Position numbers and translations under genes: made by a program
Shown: positions 18,924-27,216 of the stretch, piece after piece
How the letters are laid out: each line of letters opens with the position of its first letter
How positions within the stretch are numbered: position 1 is the stretch's first letter
Assembly (NCBI RefSeq): GCF_900101865.1
Contig: NZ_FNAH01000002.1
Coordinates: forward strand, 496,001 to 560,000
Direction of reading: 5' to 3'
Length of the DNA stretch: 64,000 nt
Source of the DNA: Paracoccus isoporae
Lineage (GTDB): Bacteria; Pseudomonadota; Alphaproteobacteria; Rhodobacterales; Rhodobacteraceae
The notes under the pieces: generated by a model
Database searches by the model: none
Seen by the model: the letters and a program-made list of their open reading frames with translations, nothing else
Told to the model about the DNA's origin: nothing

Positions 18924-19616
18924 ATGTTCGCGACTCGGTCCGCGTCCGCCCTGACCCTGTTTATGACCGCCCTGCCCGCCCTGGCGGAGGATCCGGTGCC
19001 CGAGGCGCTGCCGGTGCCGTCGGGGCAGACGGTCTACTGGCTCGACACGATCCGGGGCAATCCCGGCGCGCTCGGCCTGACCTATCGGTTCCGCTTCGTG
19101 GCGCCTGACCTGGCGATGCTGGTGCCGATGGCCGAACCCGCGCCCATGGACGACCTGACCGAGGAGGAGATGGCGGCCCTGCAGGATCTGGCCGCGACCG
19201 AGGCCGATCCCGGTGCCAGCATCCTCAGCGAGGCGCTCGGCGACGGGCTGATCGCGGCGGGAGAGCTGGACCAGCTTCCGACTATTTCCTTTCAGGGGAT
19301 CGAGGCCGCCACCGAAGCCCTGGCCGCGCCACCGCCCGAGGACGAGATCGACGGCGATCCGTCGGTCAGCAATTTCGTGCTGCCCCGCGCCCCGGATTCG
19401 CTGGTACGCGACCCGATGCATGACGACATCGTGTGGCTCTGCGAGCATTTCGTCCTGCCGCGCCTCGCCAGCGCAGATCCCCGGCCGAGCGAGATCGTCA
19501 TCTCGCTGTCGGACCGCCCGCTTGTCTCGACCGAGCTGGCACTTGGCGCGGTGCAGCTTTTCGAGGCGTTCAGCCTGCCCGCGGATCGCGACGAATGCGT
19601 CTGGGAGCCGTTCTGA
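18924..19616 (+). CDS. Secreted DUF6497-like protein
   Basis: The 230-residue protein has a signal peptide ending ALA-E near residue 21. The pattern (PSGQTVYWLDTIRGNPG, LTYRFRFVAP, then WLCEHFVLPR and EIVISLSDRP) resembles DUF6497 proteins of Rhodobacteraceae, which have no known function. A Glu/Asp/Ala-rich insert is between about 70 and 140. No good Shine-Dalgarno sequence precedes the start. The family assignment is from memory of the motif and moderately sure. Confidence 0.7.
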   Translation: MFATRSASALTLFMTALPALAEDPVPEALPVPSGQTVYWLDTIRGNPGALGLTYRFRFVAPDLAMLVPMAEPAPMDDLTEEEMAALQDLAATEADPGASILSEALGDGLIAAGELDQLPTISFQGIEAATEALAAPPPEDEIDGDPSVSNFVLPRAPDSLVRDPMHDDIVWLCEHFVLPRLASADPRPSEIVISLSDRPLVSTELALGAVQLFEAFSLPADRDECVWEPF

Positions 19617-19776
19617 CCCTGATGCAACCCTGCCACAGATCGGCAGGCTCCTGCCGAGCCGCGGATGCCGCCGCTATCGCCGCGCGCGTTTCCTTCCTAG
19701 AATCGCGGCGCTCGGGCATCATGCCCCGGTGAAGCGACAAAAAGGGGCGCAAAGCCCCATCTTACAGGAGCAAACC

Positions 19777-19920
19777 ATGACGAAACATATCGCGCTTGCC
19801 CTCATCGCCGTGGGCGTTCTGGCCGCATGCCAGCCCCGGCAGCCGGAAATCACCATGCCCGCCGCCCCGGCGCCGGTGACGCAGGAGCCCGTCTACCAGG
19901 GCAAGTACGGCGCGAACTGA
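19777..19920 (+). CDS. Small lipoprotein (47 aa)
   Basis: A very short gene with a clear GGAG seven bases upstream. The product has a lipoprotein signal (lipobox VLAAC, Cys18) followed by 29 mostly Pro/Gln/Ala residues ending GKYGAN. It would be membrane-tethered after lipid modification. A GGGGC-GCAAA-GCCCC stem-loop (19744-19758) lies in the leader. It is the first of three small lipoprotein genes on this strand. Function unknown. Confidence 0.7.
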   Translation: MTKHIALALIAVGVLAACQPRQPEITMPAAPAPVTQEPVYQGKYGAN

Positions 19921-19986
19921 CGCCGACCCGGCGGGACGCGCGGGCGGCGATGCAGCCCGCATGTCCCGCCGAACGGAACTGAGACC

Positions 19987-20403
19987 ATGCAGAAACATCG
20001 CGGCTTTCCGTCCCGCCTGCCCTCGACCGATTATCAATTCACCATCCGGCGCGCCAATCCCAAGGGCGCCACCAAGCTGATCGCGCGAGAGCGGTTCCGC
20101 GACCGCAGCCCGGCCGACCGCCGCGCCGATGCGGGCTTTCTGGCCGCGCTGATCGAGCATTTCGGCGAAGAGGAATTCACGCGCGGCAATCTCGACGCCG
20201 GGCGGCTGTCCTGGTTGCTGGGGCGCGAGGTCGTGGCGGTTGGCAAGCTCGATCCGACCGATTACGACCAGATGCTGCGGGTCGATCTGGCCAAGGCGCA
20301 GGCCGGTTTTCCCGAGATCTTCGCCGCCGATGAAGACGAAACCGGCTGGGAGGCCGAGGCGGATGACGCATTCGACGATGACTGGGACGAGGACCGGAAC
20401 TGA
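19987..20403 (+). CDS. Uncharacterised protein, basic N-terminus, acidic tail
   Basis: The 138-residue soluble protein is not recognised. The N-terminal half is basic (FTIRRANPKGATKLIARERFRD), the centre is helical, and the last 25 residues are strongly acidic (DDDWDED). There is no signal peptide. It lies between small lipoprotein genes on the same strand. The charge split would suit nucleic-acid or protein binding, but that is inference only. Confidence 0.65.
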   Translation: MQKHRGFPSRLPSTDYQFTIRRANPKGATKLIARERFRDRSPADRRADAGFLAALIEHFGEEEFTRGNLDAGRLSWLLGREVVAVGKLDPTDYDQMLRVDLAKAQAGFPEIFAADEDETGWEAEADDAFDDDWDEDRN

Positions 20404-20452
20404 TCCTGCCCATGAGCAGGGTGCCGCTTCTCTCCATCCTTTCACGAGGTTG

Positions 20453-20470
20453 TCAGTTTCAACTGATAAT
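20453..20470 (+). promoter_or_regulatory. Palindrome with possible -10 element
   Basis: A perfect 6-bp inverted repeat TCAGTT-TC-AACTGA (20453-20466) runs into GATAAT (20465-20470), a plausible sigma-70 -10 box about 70 bp before the glycine-zipper lipoprotein gene. A good -35 is not evident. It is a candidate operator or promoter only. Confidence 0.3.
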
Positions 20471-20541
20471 CTGCTGTGGCAGGTTTGACAGCGCAAACAG
20501 AAATGCCCGCAAACGGGCGACTTGAAGAAGGCAGTGCATAC

Positions 20542-20787
20542 ATGCAGATCAAGACTTCCCTCCGCCTCGCTGGCGCCGCCCTGGCCATTGCCGGGCTGTC
20601 CGCCTGTGCCCAAGGCCCCTACGGTGGCGGCACCTATATGTCGGCCGATACGCAGCGCGCGCTTGTCGGCGCCGGTGCTGGCGCCGTCGCCGCCAAGGCG
20701 TTCGACGAAGATGTCGGAACCGGCGCGGTTCTGGGTGCCGCCGCGGGCGCGCTGTGCGACGACGCCGGCGTTTGCGCCCCGCAGTAA
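20542..20787 (+). CDS. Glycine-zipper lipoprotein, copy 1
   Basis: The 81-residue protein has a lipoprotein signal (LAGLSAC, Cys22) and a short glycine-zipper core with ALVGAGAGAVAAKAF and GTGAVLGAAAGALCDD. Such small envelope lipoproteins may insert into or pack against the membrane. It is clearly related to the next gene (shared GAAAGALC-D and the length and order of parts), so the pair are tandem paralogues. AAGAAGG precedes the start. Confidence 0.75.
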   Translation: MQIKTSLRLAGAALAIAGLSACAQGPYGGGTYMSADTQRALVGAGAGAVAAKAFDEDVGTGAVLGAAAGALCDDAGVCAPQ

Positions 20788-20889
20788 GAATTTACGGCCA
20801 TGCGGCCGCGCATCCCGCGGCCGCCGCCTTGTCCCCGGCCGGACCTGCCCCGTGAGGCAGGCCGCGCCGCTCAGTCAGAGTTCATAATC

Positions 20890-21114
20890 ATGTCCAAGAT
20901 TACCTTTGCCGCGCCAGCGGCGTTGCTCGCGCTTGCGGTTGCAGGCTGCACCCAGAACATCAACCCGACCGACGTGGATCGCGCCGCGATCGGCGCCGCC
21001 GCAGGGGCGACCATCGCCCATGTCGCCGGCAAGGACGAAAGCGACGTCTACAAGGGCGCGGCCATCGGGGCTGCCGCCGGCGCGCTATGCAACGATGCGC
21101 GGGTCTGCCAGTAA
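20890..21114 (+). CDS. Glycine-zipper lipoprotein, copy 2
   Basis: The 74-residue paralogue of the preceding gene has lipobox VAGC (Cys20), then AAIGAAAGATIAHVAGKDE and KGAAIGAAAGALCND. Both copies end in a Cys-containing tail (ALC, VC), which would allow a disulfide in the periplasm. Expression may be shared with copy 1 across a 102-bp gap. Function unknown. Confidence 0.72.
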   Translation: MSKITFAAPAALLALAVAGCTQNINPTDVDRAAIGAAAGATIAHVAGKDESDVYKGAAIGAAAGALCNDARVCQ

Positions 21115-21159
21115 GACCTCCGGCACCTGGAGCTGACCATGATGCGCCGCCCCGGCCAC

Positions 21160-21185
21160 CCGCCGCGGGCGGCGTTTCGTTTTCC
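21160..21185 (+). terminator. Possible rho-independent terminator
   Basis: Short stem CCGCC-GCG-GGCGG followed by CGTTTCGTTTTCC, 45 bases after the second small lipoprotein. The stem is only 5 bp and the T tract is interrupted. Confidence 0.4.
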
Positions 21186-21266
21186 GTGGCTTGCGGCCGG
21201 GGGCGATGCGGCTAACATCGCCCTGCCCGCACCCCGTCCGCGCGGCAGAAGGACCGTGACTGCCAG

Positions 21267-21845
21267 ATGACCGCCCCGCTCGACCAGTTCCTTGCCCCGC
21301 AGGCGCAATCGGCGATGATTGCCGGACTGTTCCTGGCCGCGGGCTGGTGGGTGGTGGCATTGCAGAACCGCCGCCGCGACAACAAGCACCGCGCGGAGCG
21401 CATCCGCGACGTGCAGCGCGCGATCTTCGCCGAGATCCGGGCCTATATCGCGGTGCTGGAACGCGACCGCATCGCCGAATATGGCGAGGAGATCGCGCGG
21501 CGCATCGAATCGGAAACCGGGTATTTCCCGGTCATCCCGACCGAGCATAACGACGCCATCTTTCGCGCGATTGTCGGAGAGCTGCATATCCTGCCGCGTG
21601 GCACGGTCGATCCGGTGGTGCTGTATTACAGCCAGTTGAATGCCATCGGCGCGATGATCGCCGATCTGCGCGGGCTCGACCTGGACCGAATCGGGCCAGA
21701 GCGCGCGGGCGCGATGTATCGGGATTATATCTCGATGAAACTGGGCGCGATCGAGCTGGGAGAGGCCGCGATGACGGCCATCCGCTCGAATATCGACGGA
21801 ACCGGGCGGATCAGTAGCCCGGACGGGGACCGGTCCGGACCGTGA
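21267..21845 (+). CDS. Uncharacterised single-pass membrane protein
   Basis: The 192-residue protein has one membrane segment (about 16-34, MIAGLFLAAGWWVVAL) followed at once by a strongly basic stretch (QNRRRDNKHRAERIRDVQR), so the bulk should be cytoplasmic. The remainder is predicted helical. No family is recognised. The 3' end may overlap an antisense mini-ORF. Confidence 0.7.
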   Translation: MTAPLDQFLAPQAQSAMIAGLFLAAGWWVVALQNRRRDNKHRAERIRDVQRAIFAEIRAYIAVLERDRIAEYGEEIARRIESETGYFPVIPTEHNDAIFRAIVGELHILPRGTVDPVVLYYSQLNAIGAMIADLRGLDLDRIGPERAGAMYRDYISMKLGAIELGEAAMTAIRSNIDGTGRISSPDGDRSGP

Positions 21846-21873
21846 TCGGCTTGGGCTTGTAAGCTGCGGACAT
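21811..21873 (-). CDS. Possible 20-residue protein
   Basis: A 20-codon frame begins MSAAYKPKPI and ends GPRPGY, with an AAGGGAG Shine-Dalgarno eight bases upstream. It is basic and proline-rich. It overlaps the end of the opposite-strand membrane-protein gene. The initiation region is convincing, but the length makes chance possible; conservation would decide. Confidence 0.35.
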   Translation of the reverse strand: MSAAYKPKPITVRTGPRPGY

Positions 21874-21965
21874 GGCGCAAACTCCCTTCTGTCCCCTGAT
21901 ATATAGGTGATTGCGCGGCATTTCGCAATCTGCACGGAGGAAAGGGCGCAACAGCCGCACAGCAA

Positions 21966-22493
21966 TCAGTCCGACAGGCCGACCTGGCCGATCTCCTCGC
22001 GCCGCAAGGGGAACTTGTCGATGGCGCGCCAGATCGAGCGCACGCTCCAGGGCGAGGGCTTGCGCTGCTCGACCTGGCCGTCCTTGTCCATGATGACCAG
22101 CGAGAACCCGGTGGGGTGCAGGTTCTGCCGCCAGATGCTGCGGGCGGCGGGGTCGGTGTCGGTGATGACCACCACATCGCGCTGAACCAGCGGGTCGGGC
22201 CGGTCGCGCAGCGCCTGCAACTGGGTGCGGAAGGCCGGATCGGCGGCGGTGTTGGCAAAGACCACGACCGGCCGGGCCTGCCACAGGAACTCCTCCGGCG
22301 TTACCTCGCTGGCGGGCAGGATGCGCAGGATCTCGGCATCGGACGGGCGGGGCGCGGGCGGGTTGCGCGATTGCGCCGCGTCCACCTCGGCGGGGGACGG
22401 CGGATTGACCCGCGACGGCGGCGCCGGATCGCCGCCGGAACCCATCGCCCCGACCGCCAGCACCGCAATGGCGAGCTTCACAATATGGCGCAT
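21966..22493 (-). CDS. DUF4174 secreted protein
   Basis: The 175-residue protein has a short N-terminal signal or anchor. After a Pro-rich stretch the C-terminal domain (about 70-170: PVVVFANTAADPAF, VVVITDTDPAA, FSLVIMDKDGQVEQRK) matches DUF4174, a thioredoxin-like family without the CxxC pair. Function unknown; it is probably periplasmic. It is transcribed toward the small minus-strand frame at 21811. Confidence 0.8.
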   Translation of the reverse strand: MRHIVKLAIAVLAVGAMGSGGDPAPPSRVNPPSPAEVDAAQSRNPPAPRPSDAEILRILPASEVTPEEFLWQARPVVVFANTAADPAFRTQLQALRDRPDPLVQRDVVVITDTDPAARSIWRQNLHPTGFSLVIMDKDGQVEQRKPSPWSVRSIWRAIDKFPLRREEIGQVGLSD

Positions 22494-22631
22494 GTCACCC
22501 TCATCTCTTCAGCATATAGTCAGGTCGGCGCGCGGCAAAAGGATCAGCCGCCGCTTTCCCCTGGGGAAGCGCATGAATTTCCCGCGATCCGGGTGCAGAC
22601 AAGACGGCCGGGCTTGGGTAGGAGTCGTGCC

Positions 22632-23150
22632 ATGACCATGCCGCGCACCCCCGACCGCCTGCCCGACGAGTTCGCCATCGCCATTGGCCATGCGATTTCC
22701 GGTTTCGGCTTTCTGGAAGAGGCGCTGAAACGCGCCATCTTCGCGCTGTCGCGCAACGGGCTGGGGGATGACCCCGATGACCGGGCGCTGAAATCCTGGC
22801 TGCAACGGATGGAGGACGTGGCCGACGACACGCTCGGCACGCTGATCGACCAGTTCGTCAAGCAGATGTCGCGCGCCGAGGTCAGCGGCAGCGACCGGCT
22901 GGCCGGGGATCTGCGCGTGATCCGCCGCGCCCGCAACATGCTGTGCCATGCCTCCTGGAAGCCGGTTCCGGGCAGCCCCCGCTGGCATCCGGCCTTTCTG
23001 AACACCAAGGGAGAGGCCTTTCCCGACAATCTCGGCCCCGAGGATATCACCCGTATCCACAGCGACACGCTGGACGCGGCGGCGCGCGTCGTGGCGATCA
23101 TGCGCGCCACCGGGATCGAGGGCGGCTGGATCGGCCAGGACGACGACTGA
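22632..23150 (+). CDS. Uncharacterised helical protein
   Basis: The 172-residue soluble protein starts at 22632 behind GGAG (a second ATG is two codons later). It is mostly helical (ISGFGFLEEALKRAIFALSR, then RNMLCHASW). The RARN-LCH pattern recalls hypothetical proteins with an Arg-x4-His RNase-like (HEPN) core, but this is only a resemblance. No partner toxin or antitoxin gene is adjacent. Confidence 0.65.
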   Translation: MTMPRTPDRLPDEFAIAIGHAISGFGFLEEALKRAIFALSRNGLGDDPDDRALKSWLQRMEDVADDTLGTLIDQFVKQMSRAEVSGSDRLAGDLRVIRRARNMLCHASWKPVPGSPRWHPAFLNTKGEAFPDNLGPEDITRIHSDTLDAAARVVAIMRATGIEGGWIGQDDD

Positions 23151-23249
23151 GCGCAGCCGCGCCACATCGCGCCTGCTGGCTGTCACAGCCGCGTTGCAAC
23201 CCATCGCCGGGCGCGATAACACCCTGCCAACGCTAGATGAGAGGCTTTC

Positions 23250-24536
23250 ATGTCCGCCCCCTTACGGCTTGGCATCGCCGGGCTCGGCACCGTCGGGATC
23301 GGTGTCGTCAAGATCATCCAGAAACATGCCGATCTGATCGCGGCGCGGTCCGGCCGGGCGATTACCGTCACCGCGGTCAGCGCCCGCGACCGGCTGAAGA
23401 ACCGCGATGCCGACCTGTCCGCCTATGAATGGGTGGCCGACCCCGTGGAACTGGCCAAGCGCGACGATGTCGATCTCTATGTCGAACTGATCGGCGGGGA
23501 GTCCGGCGTGGCCCGCGAATCCGTCGAAGCGGCGCTGCGCGCGGGCAAGGATGTCGTCACCGCCAACAAGGCGCTGCTGGCGATGCATGGGCAATCCCTG
23601 TCCGAACTGGCCGAGGCCGAGGGCCGTGTCATCCGCTTCGAGGCCGCGGTGGCCGGCGGCATCCCGGTCATCAAGACCATGACGGAGTCGCTCGCCGGCA
23701 ACCGGCTGGAACGTGTGATGGGGGTGATGAACGGCACCTGCAACTATATCCTGACCCGCATGGAGAGCGCCGGTCTGCCCTATGAGGCGGTGTTCGAGGA
23801 GGCGCGGCAACTGGGGTATCTCGAGGCCGATCCGACACTGGATGTGGGCGGGATCGATGCCAGCCACAAGCTCGCCATCCTGTCCTCCATCGCCTTCGGT
23901 ACGCAGGTCGATTTCAGCGCCGTCGAGATCGAGGGGATCGAGCGGGTGTCGATCGACGATATCCGCCGCGCCGCCGATATGGGGTATCGCATCAAGCTGC
24001 TCGGCGTGGCGCAGATGACCGCCCGCGGGCTGGAACAGCGCATGTCGCCCTGTCTGGTCCCCGCCGAGAGCCCGATCGGGCAGTTGCAGGGCGGCACCAA
24101 CATGGTCGTGGTGGAGGGCGACAGCGTCGGCCAGATCGTGCTGCGCGGGGCGGGCGCGGGCGAAGGCCCGACGGCGAGCGCGGTGATGTCCGATATCGTG
24201 GAACTCGCGCGCGGCGTGCGCGTGCCGGTCTTCGGCCAGCCCGCGACGGGGCTGAAGAAGGCGCTACCGGCGCGGACCGCCGTGCCCGCCGCCTATTACC
24301 TGCGCCTGGCCCTTCTGGACAAGCCCGGCGCACTGGCCAAGGTGGCGAGCGTGCTGGGCGATGCCGGCATCTCGATTCACCGGATGCGGCAATATGACCA
24401 CGAGGACGGGCCGGCCCCGGTGCTGATCGTGACCCACAAGACCACGCCCGACGCCATCGACCACGCCATCGAAATGCTGCCGAAAACCGGCGTCATCGCG
24501 GAAGACCCGGTCGAGCTGCGCATCGAGGAAGTCTGA
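23250..24536 (+). CDS. hom: Homoserine dehydrogenase
   Basis: The 428-residue enzyme reduces aspartate semialdehyde to homoserine with NAD(P)H, feeding threonine and methionine. A Rossmann GLGTVG is at the N-terminus; catalytic-domain motifs are AVAGGIPVIKT, GVMNGTCNYILTRM and LGYLEADPT. A C-terminal ACT domain (about 350-425, LLDKPGALAKVASVLGDAGISI) indicates allosteric control, usually by threonine. GAGAGG precedes the start. It is monofunctional, not fused to aspartokinase. Confidence 0.96.
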   Translation: MSAPLRLGIAGLGTVGIGVVKIIQKHADLIAARSGRAITVTAVSARDRLKNRDADLSAYEWVADPVELAKRDDVDLYVELIGGESGVARESVEAALRAGKDVVTANKALLAMHGQSLSELAEAEGRVIRFEAAVAGGIPVIKTMTESLAGNRLERVMGVMNGTCNYILTRMESAGLPYEAVFEEARQLGYLEADPTLDVGGIDASHKLAILSSIAFGTQVDFSAVEIEGIERVSIDDIRRAADMGYRIKLLGVAQMTARGLEQRMSPCLVPAESPIGQLQGGTNMVVVEGDSVGQIVLRGAGAGEGPTASAVMSDIVELARGVRVPVFGQPATGLKKALPARTAVPAAYYLRLALLDKPGALAKVASVLGDAGISIHRMRQYDHEDGPAPVLIVTHKTTPDAIDHAIEMLPKTGVIAEDPVELRIEEV

Positions 24537-24598
24537 CCCGCCCTGCCCGACCCGCGCCGCCGCTATGCCGGGCGGGGCGATCATGCTAGGCTGCCGCC

Positions 24599-24943
24599 AT
24601 GAGCCGCGATGCCGTCAACGCGATCTGCAAGACCCTGCCGGGGGCGGAACATTCCGATCCCTGGGGCGGCGGGCATGATTGCTGGAAGATCGGCGGCAAG
24701 ATCTTCGCGCTGATCGGTGCGGCCGAGGATCGCGTCTCGGTCAAATGCGACAGCATCGACACGGCGCAGATGCTGATCGAGGCCGGTGTGGCGACCAAGG
24801 CCCCCTATATGCATCGAAGCTGGGTCGCCCTGCCCTGCGATGCCGCGGCGGATGAACTCGAACACCGCATCACCCAATCCTACCGGCTGATCCGTGCCTC
24901 GCTGACCCGCAAGGCGCAGGCGGCGCTCGCCCCGCTCGATTGA
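24599..24943 (+). CDS. MmcQ/YjbR-family protein
   Basis: The 114-residue protein has a CyaY-like fold typical of MmcQ/YjbR (LPGAEHSDPWGGGHDCWKIGGKIFALI, then VSVKCD and YMHRSWVAL). The family is often labelled DNA-binding, but no role is proven. It follows hom by 62 bp and may be co-transcribed. It converges with potA 7 bp away. Confidence 0.88.
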   Translation: MSRDAVNAICKTLPGAEHSDPWGGGHDCWKIGGKIFALIGAAEDRVSVKCDSIDTAQMLIEAGVATKAPYMHRSWVALPCDAAADELEHRITQSYRLIRASLTRKAQAALAPLD

Positions 24944-24950
24944 GCGCGGC

Positions 24951-26147
24951 TCAGCGGAACAGGATCATGCTGGCCGGCGACCAGCCGACCGTCACCCGTG
25001 CGCCCACATCGGGAATGTCGCGGCCGAACACGTTGCGCATGGAGATGCGGACCGGCTCCGACGTGGTGCCGTCTTCCTCGTCCAGCCGGACATCGTAATA
25101 GGTCATGTCGCCGTAATAGACGACCTCGTCGATGACGCCCCCGCTCTGGCGCGGGGCGTTCTGCGGCTGGCCTTCGGGAAACACGTTCACCGCCTCGGGG
25201 CGGAAGCCGATCATCGGCGCGCTGTCGGTTTCGTTCTTTGTGGCGATCTGCGCGGCCGGGATGTCGATCTCGCCCAGCCCCTCGACATCGACACGCAGCG
25301 TTTCGCCCTGCTCTTCGACGATGGTGGCGGACAGGAAATTCATCACCCCGATGAAATCGGCCACGCGGCGGCTTTTCGGCCGGGCATAGAGCGTCTCCGG
25401 CTCGTCAAGCTGGGCGATCCCGCCCTCGAACATCACCGCGATCCGGTCGGACATCACAAGCGCCTCTTCCTGGTCATGGGTGACCAGAACGAAGGTGATC
25501 CCGACCTGACGCTGCAGCTTGATGAGTTCGACCTGCATCTGCTCGCGCATCTTGCGGTCGAGCGCCGAGAGCGGTTCATCCAGCAGCAGCACCTCGGGCT
25601 TGAGGATCAGCGCGCGCGCGAGGGCCACACGCTGCCGCTGACCGCCCGACAGCGCATGGGCAGCGCGCGCGCCGTAGCCAGTCAGCCCGACCATCGCCAG
25701 CGCCTCCTCGACCGCTTCGTCCTTTTCGGCCCGCTTGCGCGGATCCCGGCGCAGGCCGAAGGCGACATTCTGGGCAACGGTCAGATGCGGAAAGATCGCA
25801 TAGGACTGGAACACCATGTTGGTCGGCCGCTTGTTGGCCGGGACATGCGCCATATCCTTGCCGTCGATCAGCACCACGCCCGAGGAAATATCCTCGAACC
25901 CGGCGATGACGCGCAGCAGCGTGGTCTTGCCGCAGCCGGACGGGCCCAGGAGCGAGAAGAACTCGCCCGCGCGGATGGTCAGGTCGATCCCGCGCAGCGC
26001 GTGATAATCGCCGTAATATTTATGCACGTCGCGGCATTCGATCATCGGGCGCGCCGCCTGCAGCGCGGCCGAGCGCCCGGCGGCCTTCGTCTGGCGGGCG
26101 GCGCCGGCAGGCGCGGCGGTCTGGTCTGGATTCTGCGGTTCCGTCAC
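24951..26147 (-). CDS. potA: Polyamine-type ABC transporter ATPase
   Basis: The ATPase of a spermidine/putrescine-type importer (398 residues from the GTG at 26147, which has AGGA seven bases upstream). Walker A GPSGCGKTT, signature LSGGQRQRVALARAL, Walker B LLLDEPLSALD and switch VTHDQEEAL are all intact; a TOBE-type C-terminal domain follows (about 300-395). An Ala/Gln-rich N-terminal extension of about 35 residues precedes the ABC domain. It is the last gene of the operon, separated from the permeases by two unrelated genes. Confidence 0.92.
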   Translation of the reverse strand: MTEPQNPDQTAAPAGAARQTKAAGRSAALQAARPMIECRDVHKYYGDYHALRGIDLTIRAGEFFSLLGPSGCGKTTLLRVIAGFEDISSGVVLIDGKDMAHVPANKRPTNMVFQSYAIFPHLTVAQNVAFGLRRDPRKRAEKDEAVEEALAMVGLTGYGARAAHALSGGQRQRVALARALILKPEVLLLDEPLSALDRKMREQMQVELIKLQRQVGITFVLVTHDQEEALVMSDRIAVMFEGGIAQLDEPETLYARPKSRRVADFIGVMNFLSATIVEEQGETLRVDVEGLGEIDIPAAQIATKNETDSAPMIGFRPEAVNVFPEGQPQNAPRQSGGVIDEVVYYGDMTYYDVRLDEEDGTTSEPVRISMRNVFGRDIPDVGARVTVGWSPASMILFR

Positions 26148-26268
26148 TCGGTCGTCCTGGTCTCGGTCTTTCGGAATTGCCCTGTCTCGGGCACACGCTG
26201 CCGGTGGCAAGCTGATAACCGCAGCGCCCGGCCGTCAAGCGAAATCCGCCGCATGCTCATGGCCGCGA

Positions 26269-27156
26269 TCATGCCGGGGCCGCCATGTCGCCGGGGCCGG
26301 GCAGCGGGTCGGTCGGCGCGTCCGGCAAGGCGGCCTTCGCCTCGTCTGCGGTGGGCAGCGCGACGTCGGCGCCGCTGAATGCCGGGTGGTTCAGCAGGGT
26401 CGAGCTGCGGAAGCGCCGGGCGAAGGCCGAGAAGTTGCGAAACAGCGTCTCCGCCTGCGACGGATCGAACGCCGCGTCCAGATCGGCGTAATGCACCCCC
26501 ATCTGCAAGGGCGATGCCAGCGGCTCGGACAGCACCATCTTGCCGTTGAGATAGGCGCTGAGCATCCGCGGATATTCGGTGTATCTGCCCTCTTTCAGAT
26601 GGATGTTGATGACTGCAGAGGCAGGTTCGAGCACACCCGCCAGCGTCTCGCTGAACGTGCCGCGTGGCATCCGGTCGATCTTGAGCCGCTTCCGCATCCC
26701 CCGGATCCGCGCCTTGCGGCGGTCGGTGGGCGTGCCGAAAAACACCGGCCGCCCGGTGCCGGGCCGGAAATCGGGCTGGAAATCCGGGTAGATATAGGGG
26801 CCGAAGGCGACTTTCCGGCGCAGCTCCGGCGGCAGATGCGCATAGAGCGGCGCGTTGCAGAAGGACATCTCGATCAGGACATCATAGCGTTGAATGACCG
26901 CCCCGATCATGCGCGGCGGGAACCGGCTCCACAGCGCGGCACCGCTCTCGTCAAAGAAATGCTCGGTCTGCAGCCCGATGCGCAGGCCACGCGTGTCAGG
27001 GGGCGGCTCGAACAGCTGCGCGCCGATGAACATGGTCATCTCCTGCGCCGCATCCAGTCGCAGACCGTTGCAGATGTCACGCCCGACCTGGGTCAGGATC
27101 GGGCCGGGCGGGGTGATGATGGTCACATTGCGGGCGTTGAAGACGGTGATCGGCAC
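26269..27156 (-). CDS. Glycosyltransferase-like protein in transporter operon
   Basis: The 295-residue cytoplasmic protein has no signal peptide. The C-terminal third (INIHLKEGRYTEYPRMLSAYLNGKMVLSEP) resembles the nucleotide-sugar domain of CgeB-like GT-B glycosyltransferases, where an N-x-H stretch and a V-S-E motif recur; the N-terminal half is divergent. It lies between the unknown hydrolase-like gene (60 bp upstream) and potA (121 bp downstream). It could modify surface glycans; a role in transport is not evident. Confidence 0.5.
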   Translation of the reverse strand: MPITVFNARNVTIITPPGPILTQVGRDICNGLRLDAAQEMTMFIGAQLFEPPPDTRGLRIGLQTEHFFDESGAALWSRFPPRMIGAVIQRYDVLIEMSFCNAPLYAHLPPELRRKVAFGPYIYPDFQPDFRPGTGRPVFFGTPTDRRKARIRGMRKRLKIDRMPRGTFSETLAGVLEPASAVINIHLKEGRYTEYPRMLSAYLNGKMVLSEPLASPLQMGVHYADLDAAFDPSQAETLFRNFSAFARRFRSSTLLNHPAFSGADVALPTADEAKAALPDAPTDPLPGPGDMAAPA

Positions 27157-27216
27157 TGTCAGCCCTCCGCCTGCAACTGCGGGATCAGATCATGCGGCCA
27201 CGGCGCGGACGGGCGA

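Noticed and set aside
24537..24576. CCCGCCC/GGGCGGG inverted repeat after hom as a terminator
   Set aside because: The loop is 26 bases and no T tract follows.
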